Shown here: in pieces, positions 1 to 7,413 of the stretch
Layout of the letters: each line of letters starts with the position of its first letter
Numbering within the stretch: position 1 is the stretch's first letter
NCBI GenBank assembly: GCA_028565635.1
Contig: JAOXYB010068378.1
Location: 1 to 10,071 of the forward strand
Length of the DNA: 10,071 nt
Source: Phoronis ovalis
Taxonomy: Eukaryota; Phoronida; Phoronidae
Direction of reading: 5' to 3'
Notes under the pieces: model-generated
Databases searched by the model: none
Seen by the model: the letters and a program-made list of their open reading frames with translations, nothing else
What the model was told of the DNA's origin: nothing
Position numbers and translations under genes: made by a program

Positions 1-970
1 CAAGTAATATATGATTTAAGTTTCAAATGGATATCACATTCCCTTATTGAGATATCTCGATAACAATGAATCTGATGCGGCGGTTGCAGGGTAAATCCAA
101 AGTACCTCCAGCCTACTGCTGGGGGTACAATAAAAACTTGTAAATATTGTAAAAACGGAATGGTATAAAAACTTCAAGGTACCGATTATTGTTCGGCCCA
201 ATTTATTCACACTTTATACTTTAAATCAAAGAGAAGTGTACATATTTTGAATGTATACAACTCAAACTTTCAAAATCTGTAATTTACTCATTGATATATA
301 TGCATGTGTATGTGCATATATTATTGTGTATGATATCATACAAAGCACTAGATTTGATGATCAAGATATGTGTCGACATATGAACTACATATCAACACCT
401 ACAACAGCAAAATTGGTGCATTATAGATTTCTTAAACGAAATTGCTCAAATATTTCTCAATGGAAATCAAAAGTGCTATTTGTTAAGAGGATGAATTGGG
501 TGCAAAAGTTAATACTTGTTTTGAAAAGCCTGTTATAATTTGTATGTAATTACACATTATAGCACTACCCTCATGAAAAAGCTTGCATTGTATTTGACAT
601 ACACAGCTGCAAAAAAGTTGCTGTTAGTGGTGACCTTCTGACAATTACCTGTACAGTTGCTGTATGCATGCCGTAATTCCTGCGAGAAACAGAGACAGTG
701 ACAACTACTTGCTGCAACTTGCACATAATTGCTTTAAAGTTAGGTACAATTCTAGCAGTTGCTAGAAGATTGCCAGAATAATTAAATAAGCAGCAATTAA
801 AATTCAACCAGTAAAATCCATGACTTCTAAACTTTGAAACAATGTATCAAGTTTCAACAGGGATACTGAGCTGTTCAGAGGATTTAATACAGCTCACAGT
901 TTCCTTCACAAATGAAGAATAAAAGGATACTGTTAGTAAACAAGTGCAAAAGAACACAGAGGTCGACAGT
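1..970. other. AT-rich non-coding stretch, no supported gene
   Basis: No domain, splice-bounded exon or RNA gene could be supported here. An open frame at 251-538 (+, 95 codons) has low-complexity TATA/TGCATG-rich DNA under its N-terminal part and resembles nothing I know. Around 590-790 the DNA is richer in TTGC/GCAA words: AGTTGCTGT occurs twice, and a perfect TCTAGCA/TGCTAGA palindrome lies at 751-766. That patch looks like an old dispersed repeat, but I cannot name it. TGAGCTGT (867-874) and ACAGCTCA (889-896) form another small inverted pair. Confidence 0.6.
102..128. repeat. Short hairpin (11-bp arms, 5-nt loop)
   Basis: GTACCTCCAGC at 102-112 is followed by the loop CTACT and then GCTGGGGGTAC at 118-128. 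The arms pair over all 11 positions with a single G-T wobble. It stands out because the surroundings are AT-rich while the stem is GC-rich. It could be the remnant of a palindromic transposon end or a structured RNA segment. Nothing adjacent decides between these. Confidence 0.7.
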
Positions 971-1248
971 GATTTCATTTAAGGCTCAACATAAGTAAGT
1001 TTTAATGGTGTTTACAGCTTCATTTTAAAGAACAGAATTAACATGACTATCTATGCCTATGGACATGCATTAATATAGCCATTAAGCTGTTGTAACAAAT
1101 TATACAAGAAACAGAAATTAAAGTATGATTTATTTATGTCTCAACGAGTAAGTTTTGATTGCAAATAACAGGATTAACATAATGATGGACATGTTTTATA
1201 GCCATTTAGCTGTTGTACTACATAGAATACAAGAAACAGAAATTAAAG
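971..1248. repeat. Two-copy diverged tandem repeat, period about 156 bp
   Basis: Copy 1 starts at GATTTCATTTAAGGCTCAAC (971) and copy 2 at GATTTATTTATGTCTCAAC (1127). Both continue with AGTAAGTTTT, then GATTAACAT or a close variant, then ATAGCCATT-AGCTGTTGTA. Both end in the identical run ATACAAGAAACAGAAATTAAAG (copy 1 to 1123, copy 2 to 1248). Copy 2 is about 30 bp shorter because of internal deletions. I see no third copy on either side. The copies are diverged enough that this is an old duplication. Neither copy encodes anything. Confidence 0.8.
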
Positions 1249-2318
1249 CAAAATAACTGTATTTTTTATTACAAAAAGGTCCCAGGTCAAGGAACTGAAT
1301 TACTTTTAATAAGGTTAGAAATAAATTTAAAAGGAAATATCGTAAAGTAATAGAAAAAATTTGGAAATTGCTTGTTGTTATATTGTTATACTGTACGTAT
1401 AAATAGTTGGATAAAAATACAATGTATTGTCAAACTTAATTGAGTTTGAAATCGCTTAATACTTTGGTGATGAACTGTTTGCAAACACATTTTATAATAG
1501 ATAGTTGTAAAATAAGAGGATTGTTATCTTAATTTATTTAAATATTAATTATTTATATTCCTGAAACATTACCTACAGTAACCTTGCTACAATTTTTATG
1601 TCTGTTATTTTGATTGGTTGAACTTTGCTGAAAGTTGACCGCAAAATTTATCTTTGCCTTCTGGTTGGCCAGATTATTTTAGTTACAACAATACTGAGAC
1701 TAACTGCAGAGCGTGAGGGTGGATGCGCGGGAGTACAAGGAGCCTCCTTCAGAAAATTTTACATGCTTTTTGCTCTGATACCTTTTTGGGCATTATTTGA
1801 ATAAAGATTGTTTCCATGAAAATGTTAATTTTATATGCAATAAGTTGACAAGTTTTGATTAGGGATCTATTGTCAGACAACATTTGGTCTTTCAAAACAG
1901 ACATGACAAAAATTTGACATTAAAAACTGTAAAGGTAGCCACTGTATAGCAAAAAATATAAAACAGTTAAATCATACATGAGAAGATCCAATGAAAAATT
2001 ATTCTAATTGGAAAGCAAACTGTAGCAATTATAAAATATTTAAAGGTTAAAATTCTTAGCTTGAAGAGAAACTTTACAGACAGTATACCAAACAGTCCAA
2101 ACATGATTGTCTGTTAGTTCAAGAAATGTACGACTAAATACAACAATTCTATCATTATACTGAAAGTATGACAAATTACATGAAAAATTTTAGTTGGAAA
2201 ATTAAATAAATTTTGCTCAGAATTTGTTCAACTAAATGTACTTTAACATAGATAGATGCATAAAAACCTTAAATTTAATCCACATATATTTTATGTATGC
2301 AGACAATGGTAATAAAAA
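1249..2318. other. AT-rich non-coding stretch
   Basis: No coding or RNA gene signal was found. The only compositional break is a short GC-richer patch near 1700-1750. It follows two inverted CCAAT-like words (GATTGG near 1613, TGGTTGGCCA near 1662) and contains the small inverted pair AAGGAG/CTCCTT. A reading frame from the ATG in that patch closes after about 25 codons. A promoter reading is possible but unsupported. Confidence 0.6.
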
Positions 2319-2329
2319 CTAGATAGCCA

Positions 2330-2510
2330 AGGCAAGGTTGCTTCTATTGGCTTTCGTTAAGCTTACACGACCTCTAAATGACCTTTCAACATCCTTTAAC
2401 TTCTCAGCAAATATTAGAAATTCATATTGCTTTGGGACTTTGACCTCAAATGACCCTCTTGACCTTTTGATGTAAGCTATATGCAAATTAAAGTACCTGC
2501 TGTATTTCAC
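2330..2510 (-). repeat. TGACCT-rich dispersed-type repeat
   Basis: The segment contains five TGACCT-like hexamers: CGACCT at 2368, TGACCT at 2379, TGACCT at 2441, TGACCC at 2451 and TGACCT at 2460. Read on the minus strand they are AGGTCA half-sites, the core recognised by nuclear receptors. They are arranged as direct repeats spaced by 5 (2368-2384), 4 (2441-2456) and 3 nt (2451-2465). From memory, TGACCTTTGACCT-type repeats are common in marine invertebrate genomes, so this is more likely a transposon copy than a tuned enhancer. A minus open frame across it (2319-2510) looks like a by-product of the repeat. Confidence 0.5.
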
Positions 2511-2552
2511 GAATATTAGAATACAAGTCTGTAAGAGAGGTATGCACTTGTT

Positions 2553-2570
2553 GGGACAACCTAGTGTCCC
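2553..2570. repeat. Short inverted repeat GGGACA / TGTCCC
   Basis: GGGACA at 2553-2558 and TGTCCC at 2565-2570 are perfect inverted arms around the 6-nt loop ACCTAG. It lies just before the gypsy relic. It may be part of another decayed repeat, but nothing ties it to the retroelement. Confidence 0.5.
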
Positions 2571-2764
2571 CTAATTTCTCTGCAATGCTAGTGTTTGAAA
2601 ACTGCTAATTTTTGGTTGCTATAAAATAGGTCGTAGAAAAGCCATAGTATGCATCAGAGAGGGAGATTAGGTTTAATTGCGGTAGACTCCCGCAAAATGC
2701 AGGAGAGTTGGAGTTGGTTGGTAATGATATGCAAGTAGTAACATGTAAACTTTTACTATATGCA

Positions 2765-2806
2765 TATGATTCAGCTTTACACTTGGGACATGATGGGTCC
2801 AAATGC
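2765..2806 (+). pseudogene. Possible relic of a gag zinc knuckle
   Basis: The frame starting at 2765 has the spacing of a CX2CX4HX4C retroviral-type zinc knuckle. The last part, LGHDGSKC, keeps the His (2789-2791) and final Cys (2804-2806). The first Cys position reads TAT (Tyr, one transition from TGT) and the second reads GCT (Ala). In intact Ty3/gypsy elements such knuckles bind the RNA genome and lie just before the protease, which fits this position. The match is short and two metal ligands are missing, so this is only suggestive. Confidence 0.3.
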
Positions 2807-2871
2807 AACAGCCTACCAAAAGTGAAAGTAAAATCAACAAATTCTGTGAAAGAAGGAGGTTGATTCATGTT

Positions 2872-3244
2872 CAACAGCAAAACATCATGGATGAACAGAT
2901 GTTTGAAGGGTTACAAAATCTTCTCAGGAACAAGATAGACATGAGACCAACTGACACTAAGCTGTAAGCATATGCCTAAGATTATCCCACAGAATGGAAA
3001 GCATTAGGATTTGCAAGACAACAATTGTAGAAATGAAGCTGTTAAAGGCACAAACCAGTGCAGATCATTACTTAGTTTGGATACAAGTGTTAAACTAGGT
3101 GTATGGCAATTAACAAACACAACAACCTATAATGCTCAGAGTAAATCCAGACAGCCAGATGTATGCACTAGCAATCCAGTGGTCAAGAATTTGGTTAACT
3201 GTTTTACAGACGTATTAATAGGTCTTGGTAAACACAACAATTAA
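2872..3244 (+). pseudogene. Gypsy protease C-terminal half and linker to RT, broken
   Basis: Near 2880-2960 the frame reads NIMDEQMFEGLQN and then RPTDTKL, like the segment after the active-site D-S/T-G of gypsy aspartic proteases. From 3026 another segment reads AVKGTNQCRSLLSLDTSVKLG, matching the family pattern V-x-K/E-G-x-x-x-x-L-L-x-x-x-T-x-x-x-L-G near the protease end. Near 3205-3240 LVNCFTDVLIGLGK matches the linker motif Y-x-D-V-F-x-G-L-G-K that precedes reverse transcriptase. The catalytic D-S/T-G triad itself was not found upstream. Stops at 2972 and 2987 and frame changes separate the pieces. The enzyme would have cut the Gag-Pol polyprotein. Confidence 0.7.
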
Positions 3245-3345
3245 AGCAAGCTGATTATGGACAACACAGTGACAGCAGTGACCCATAAATAAAGGAAGAT
3301 AACATGTAAATAAAGTAAATAAAACAGAACAGCGATTGAAAGAAG

Positions 3346-3950
3346 GTGGATGACATTAAATTCCATTTGAATGGAGCAGCCATATTCAATGAGCTTGATA
3401 TGAATGAAGGGTACTACCAGTTGAAATTGGTATACATCTCACAACATTCTACGGGTCAAACAACAGAATGCGGTATACCAGATTAAATTATGGCACAATA
3501 TCAGCTCGAGATGTATTCAACTACGAAATGAATGACACAATAGAAGGTCTAGCTGGTGTACTGCATATCAGAGATGATTTCATCATTCACAACACAAGAG
3601 AAACAATGAAGAGCTTGACTAGGCATTAAAAGTTCTACAGCAGAGATTTCAGGATTGTGGTTTGATTTTCAAATTCAAAGTCCAAATTTTGATTACCAGA
3701 TATACATTTTTTCGGATTTGTTTTCTCAAAGGAGGGTTTCCAGCCAGCACAAAGCAAAGATGCTGCTTCATAATAGATGTCACCACTCAGAAATGCATTG
3801 GAAATCATACCACTACTAGGTATAGTACAACATTCTTCACAGTTTATATAAAATTTCTCAGAGCTTACAACACAATCCGCAGGTTGATATGCAGACAAAA
3901 AGAGAACACATGTAGAACACAATGATTTTGGGAAAGTAAGTGTTTTAACC
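3346..3950 (+). pseudogene. Gypsy reverse transcriptase, multiply frameshifted
   Basis: This would have copied element RNA into DNA. Frame 1 from 3346 reads VDDIKFHLNGAAIFNELDM followed by NEGYYQLKL. This is the fingers/palm motif L-D-x-x-x-G-Y-x-Q with its first catalytic Asp kept. The frame then shifts; from 3438 (frame 3) LTTFYGSNNRMRYTRLNYG follows, and then VLHIRDDFIIH, the degenerate Y/F-x-D-D box with both Asp kept. From 3617 (frame 2) come a TAG stop and ALKVLQQRFQDCGLIF. From 3711 (frame 3) FGFVFSKEGFQP is the classic thumb entry, F-G-x-x-x-S-x-x-G-x-x-P. The connection follows with LTSDSVL near 3940. Two opposed open frames at 3635-3922 and 3662-3925 are frame shadows. Confidence 0.88.
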
Positions 3951-4325
3951 AGCGATTCAGTACTTAGCTGCTATGAAGCAGGACTTGAGACTAAATTGCT
4001 CACTGGATGCTGGACCAAATGGGACTTGGTTTAACACTGTTGCAAAATAAGCCTCAAGGGTGGCAACCAGTGACACGATCTGGCAAGTCGTTGGGCTTGT
4101 GAAAGATGCTACATGTATTTGATTGGTGGATCTCAGTCACTGAGACTGATCATCAACCTTTGCTTCCATTGTTTAATAACCCAAACAGAAGACCACCTGG
4201 TTGATTATTGTATTTACACTGGTTTACTTCCACAGTGTGTACCTGGGAAAAATGCTGCAAATTATCTATCGAGACATTCTGTTCCACTAACCAACAGAGA
4301 TGAGAAAGAAAGTCACCGCAGAACC
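3951..4325 (+). pseudogene. Gypsy RNase H domain, broken
   Basis: RNase H removes the RNA strand during reverse transcription. In frame 1 at 4006 DAGPNG corresponds to the first conserved Asp region (V-D-A-S-x-x-G-x-G). In frame 2 at 4142 ETDHQPLLPLFNN matches the family box T-D-H-x-P-L. In frame 3 near 4240-4280 VPGKNAANYLSRHS matches P-G-x-x-N-x-A-D-x-L-S-R, but the conserved Asp reads AAT (Asn), one G-to-A change away. Three frames over about 370 bp mean at least two indels. The middle of the domain between the first and second motifs is partly missing or unreadable. Confidence 0.82.
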
Positions 4326-5280
4326 TTGTGTTAAGCAGCATAAGTGATACTGCACCAAAAGCATTAGTCAAAATCAGAGAGCAAACCAAGAAAGACCCCG
4401 AGCTTAGTAAGTTGACCCCACACATGCTAGATGGTGACCTTCATGCTTGTAAAACATGCAGAATCATATCATATGCACAAGTAATCCCAGAGTTTAGTTA
4501 TACGGAGGCTTTGGTGCTGCGCTGACACCAGATCGTAGTTCCTAAACAAAAGCGCAATCATGTGATCAAGTTATCTTGGGATTGTTAAAAAAAATGAATG
4601 TTAAGATCAAAAGTATAGTTCCCAGGTATCGATAAAAATGTTGAAGCTGAATTGCTGGTTGTATGCCATGCCAGGCCAGTGTTGCCAAACATACAACTCG
4701 AGAACTATTAAGACATCGCAAAACAACACCTTTGCAGCCGGAGGGTGAATGGCCAAACAGGTAACTTCATGAAAAACATTGGTAAAGTTGCAAAGACCTT
4801 GGAGAGGAGAAATATAGTGTTTTAGCCAACTACAGAGCTACACCCCAAGTAGTGGTTAGAGTCCATATGAGTTGTCAATGAATCGACAAGTTAGAACAAT
4901 AATATCAGTAAATGATACCAAAGATGATTGATAATGAAGTACAGATGAATGACAGAAACGCTAATGAACATATGAAAGCATACGCCAAATAAAATCGACA
5001 CATAAAATTGCATTATAGAAGTCAAGTAGTAGATGCAGTTCTTGTTAAACTCGGAACATGATTTGATTCAACAATGTATGTTGCAGTAAATGTCAAAGGA
5101 CCAACAATCATAGATGATAAAGTTTCAGACAGCAAAACGATTACTCCCGAGATACCGATACAATTGGATGAACCAGAACAATTTGTAGATAAGACAAGAT
5201 CCAGGTTTGGATGGCCAATCCGGAAATCAATATGGATAAAAGTGATCGGCACAGACACTCAACAAGATCTAACAGCTTGA
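4326..5280 (+). pseudogene. Gypsy integrase, catalytic core mostly deleted
   Basis: From 4355 VKIREQTKKDPELSKL matches the tether just before integrase. ALVLR and QIVVPKQKRNHVIKLSWDC follow. The H-x3-H of the HHCC zinc finger is gone, although FPGIDKNVE (4619) and VVCH remain. The next recognisable residues, HRKTTPLQP (4714), normally sit after the second catalytic Asp. The segment with both core Asp residues, about 85 codons by family comparison, is therefore missing. At the third acidic position RVNGQTGNFM has Gln where the family has Glu. NYRATP (4828), SPYELSMNRQVRT (4863) and the C-terminal tail (4933-5280, with internal stops at 4990 and 5060) remain. It cannot encode a working integrase. 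Confidence 0.85.
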
Positions 5281-6764
5281 ATGTTAACATTCAAAGGTTT
5301 AAAAGTTTAGGACAGAAGTCATTTCGTTTATACTGGTTTCTAACTTTCGACAATACGCCAAATGATACAAAAAATTCTGTTACCTTTTCAATGTTTAAAT
5401 CCAATACATTTCTGAAGTGGGGCGAGTAAAATAGTTTTGTTTTTTCCTAAATATCCAGTATAATGCAATATTTGTTATTTCAGTGGGTGTTTATGCATTT
5501 TTCATAACTTTTTGTTTTTGTAATCAGGTCATTTCATTGTATTTGTTTCTGTACATTTTACCCGTACTATCATGTGGATATGTTTTTAACTTCATGTGTT
5601 ATCCTTGGAGATGGAACACCGCTTTTATTTATTGTAATTTATTTGTTGCATTTCATTTACAGGGTTAATGTTAACATTTTAGGCTGGTCTTCAAGTGGAT
5701 CACCACTACCACAGACAAGGTAGCCCACAACAAACTGTGATGGTTAACAGATTTTTAGTATCCAGACGAGTGCCTGAAGGGCGTGAAGCAAAACTAGGGG
5801 TGTTTGGAGGCATTTTTTAAATATTCGGTGCGATTTCCTGCAATCTAGCATATTCTGGGACTCTTTTTAGCCACAAAATACTTGCAAATAAACATTTACA
5901 TTTGCTGTACATTTACTGTCCAGTGTTTATCTAGTCATTTTTATTTTCAAATCAAAGTGCAGATAAACAGCATTTTTTAACTGTGCAAGTTTTAGCCAAA
6001 GGGTAAGTTATATTTTTAAAAGTATGACTGTGTACACGATGTCTTTGAAATAAAAGTAAATTGTCCAACTAGACAGAGTGTAACACCTGTCCAATTCGAT
6101 ACACTTAGAAGTAACGCACAAAATATGTCTGCTTGATAGCATCCATGTGCCTTGTTTTAGCCTTCCCATGATTTGTGCGTAATTTAAATATGGCTGCATA
6201 TGACATCATTTCTGGGAATTTAATTGGTTACTGTGTCGCTACATTCACACATAGCTTATTGGTTGTTGAATGGTTGGTTAAGGGCATGACCCGCTGCAGA
6301 TTTGATTGGGTTTCATGAGAAAGCATGCATACCTCAAGACAGTTAATTTGCATATTGGTAACCTTTTGGTAGTTATTTGATTCGTTGTTGTAGCTGCATG
6401 TGCATAACAATGTACTTTTGATCAAGACAAGTGAAAAAACAAATGAACTAATAAACAAAGATTTGCATCATTTATCAGAGTTTTATTGGCAATGTGTATT
6501 ATTAATTCATACTGATATTGAGATAGGATAGCTAAGATTTCCAGGTGGCCATATGGGCACACAGATGACAATCTATAAGGTGGTCCGTCGTGATATCTGG
6601 TGGTCACAGACAAATCAGCCGGCAATAAGATCCCTGATTTACCAAAATAACATTAATCAATTGATATACAGTAGCTTGCACACTGGATGAAAAACTGTAG
6701 AGTACAAGTGTACTCATTGATCTATTGAATACCATACATCCATGAAAAAAGGAATTACACATAC
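5281..6764. other. Non-coding stretch after the gypsy relic, probable POLR3H intron 1
   Basis: No recognisable coding exon or RNA gene was found. The palindromic 12-mer AATGTTAACATT occurs at 5280-5291, on the gypsy stop codon, and again at 5667-5678. T-rich DNA around 5430-5660 contains several TTTCAG/TTACAG words but no open exon after them. Minus open frames at 6008-6199, 6228-6458 and 6422-6625 match nothing known to me. Near 6200-6360 there is a cluster of ATTGG words with an ATTTGCAT octamer. The RPC8 motifs N-V-G-L-C, G-D-G-A-S-H-T and G-F-F-D-D-I-L-I were looked for on the minus strand and not seen. Confidence 0.55.
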
Positions 6765-6884
6765 CCTATTAGCTATTTTTTTGTTGATGTTGTCAGTAAT
6801 GGCATCTTTCAAGTGATGATTAAATAACCATGGAGGAACACGAATAGTGTCTTTCATCTCAACCAAAACAAACATAACACAGAT
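6765..6884 (-). CDS. POLR3H: RNA polymerase III subunit RPC8 (POLR3H), start-codon exon
   Basis: This exon encodes the first 37 residues of RPC8, the Pol III counterpart of Rpb7. With RPC9/CRCP it forms the stalk needed to start transcription of tRNA, 5S rRNA and U6 genes in the nucleus. ATG is at 6875-6873. The translation opens MFVLVEM, then [10 protein letters not shown], and ends NKKIANR. These match the animal RPC8 N-terminus (M-F-V-L-V-E-M, D-T-V-R-I-P-P-W, N-K-K-L-A-N-K) at the right spacing. The family is about 200 residues long, so most of it lies elsewhere. The acceptor TTTTCTGTTTTGTAG ends at 6885, nine bases before ATG, so an untranslated exon should lie at higher coordinates. The donor AGG|GTATGT is at 6764, where the conserved V-x-Y-N-V-G-L-C segment should follow. 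The next exon was not found in the window. No stop or frameshift is present. A decayed copy is possible but the splice sites look functional. Confidence 0.85.
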
Positions 6885-6905
6885 CTACAAAACAGAAAAA
6901 ATCAT
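6885..6905 (-). promoter_or_regulatory. Splice acceptor of the POLR3H start exon
   Basis: On the minus strand a tract TTTTTTCTGTTTTGTAG runs straight into the exon at 6884. The pyrimidine run and TAG are a strong 3' splice site. It implies that transcription starts further out, between about 6910 and the + strand exon candidate at 7977. One possible partner donor is ACTT|GTAAGTTA on the minus strand near 7069, but I cannot show that it is used. Confidence 0.6.
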
Positions 6906-7003
6906 ACAGACCCAGAAGTAGTATTTGTGTATGCAAAACTACTGCTTTATTTGTGGTGAGCCATAATAAATATATTAAGACATAATATATTCTATACATT
7001 ATT

Positions 7004-7154
7004 ACCGCAGGGTATATTTTTCACGCTTCTCAAAGCCTTATTTATCACAGGGTATACTCATAACTTACAAGTGAATTTTACACAGGGTATCTATTTCGGG
7101 AGAGTTATTTACAACAGAGTATATTTTTGGTGACTTTCATTTACCACAGGGTCA
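7004..7154. repeat. Five degenerate copies of ACCACAGGGTATA, spaced 32-40 bp
   Basis: The words ACCGCAGGGTATA (7004), ATCACAGGGTATA (7044), TACACAGGGTATC (7079), ACAACAGAGTATA (7111) and ACCACAGGGTCAG (7143) recur with intervals of 40, 35, 32 and 32 bp. The DNA before each is usually ATTTA-like and the DNA after is TTTTT-rich. The spacers are otherwise unrelated. This could be an eroded minisatellite, or a cluster of binding sites in the presumed POLR3H upstream region. It ends about 45 bp before the foldback element. Confidence 0.65.
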
Positions 7155-7198
7155 GGGTTTTTCACCTTGGGCCGCATACACCTACCTATGATGGCCCT

Positions 7199-7413
7199 GA
7201 GTTACTGTTGTGTTGTAGACTTGTAAAAAACAACTCGACAATACGTCAATCTTAGTATAGGATGTGGTGTTGTCGACTTCTTTGAAGTCGGCAACACGTT
7301 CTTATACTAAGATTGTCATGTCCACTTGTTTGCAAGTCGGCAACACGACATTTCGTACTGAATTGTCGTATTGTCGAGTTGTTTTTTACAAGTCGACAAC
7401 ACGACAGTAACTC
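7199..7413. repeat. Foldback element: long inverted repeat built of four tandem hairpins
   Basis: The outer arms 7199-7245 and 7367-7413 are 47 bp each and match in inverted orientation with two mismatches (at 7209 and 7217). Each arm is also its own hairpin. Inside are two more hairpins: 7247-7315, with perfect 13-bp ends CAATCTTAGTATA/TATACTAAGATTG and an inner stem GTGTTGTCGACTTC / GAAGTCGGCAACAC (one wobble, loop TTT), and about 7315-7349. Eight half-units related to CAAGTCGACAACACGAC alternate in orientation. The hairpin centres lie near 7227, 7282, 7331 and 7385, so the period is about 50 bp. The DNA could fold as one 215-nt hairpin or as four small ones. The arms end sharply at GAGTTACTG, as a foldback or MITE transposon would. 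I found no convincing target duplication. It encodes nothing. Confidence 0.88.

Larger units (their letters stand above)
2765..5280 (+). mobile_element. Degenerate Ty3/gypsy-type retroelement, gag end through integrase end
   Basis: Reading the + strand in shifting frames gives the gypsy pol order: a possible zinc knuckle (2765-2806), protease tail, linker, reverse transcriptase, RNase H, integrase and the post-integrase tail ending at a TGA (5278-5280). Recognisable pieces lie in frame 1 (3346), 3 (3438), 2 (3617), 3 (3711), 1 (4006), 2 (4142), 3 (about 4230), 2 (4328), 1 (4711), 2 (4739), 1 (4828), 3 (4860) and 1 (4933), with many stops as well. The piece order and the short matches fit invertebrate and fish Ty3/gypsy elements. 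The element is long dead. I found no long direct terminal repeats, primer-binding site or polypurine tract, so its ends are undefined. It probably lies inside intron 1 of the antisense POLR3H gene. Confidence 0.88.

Noticed and set aside
251-538. 95-codon plus open frame
   Set aside because: The first part is low-complexity TATA/TGCATG DNA, no domain or signal was recognised, and there is no splice or expression evidence.
571-807. 78-codon minus open frame
   Set aside because: It lies in a TTGC-rich patch that looks like an old repeat and resembles no family I know.
2605-2880. 91-codon minus open frame with a C-x2-C pair
   Set aside because: It is antisense to the gag/protease end of the gypsy relic and its residues make no family pattern; most likely a shadow.
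2500-5800. LTRs of the gypsy relic
   Set aside because: The sequence before about 2760 was compared by eye with the sequence after 5280. No long direct repeat, TG...CA ends, tRNA primer site or purine tract was found.
6228-6625. Two minus open frames (6228-6458, 6422-6625) considered as the next POLR3H exon
   Set aside because: Neither contains any RPC8 motif nor joins in phase from the donor at 6764.
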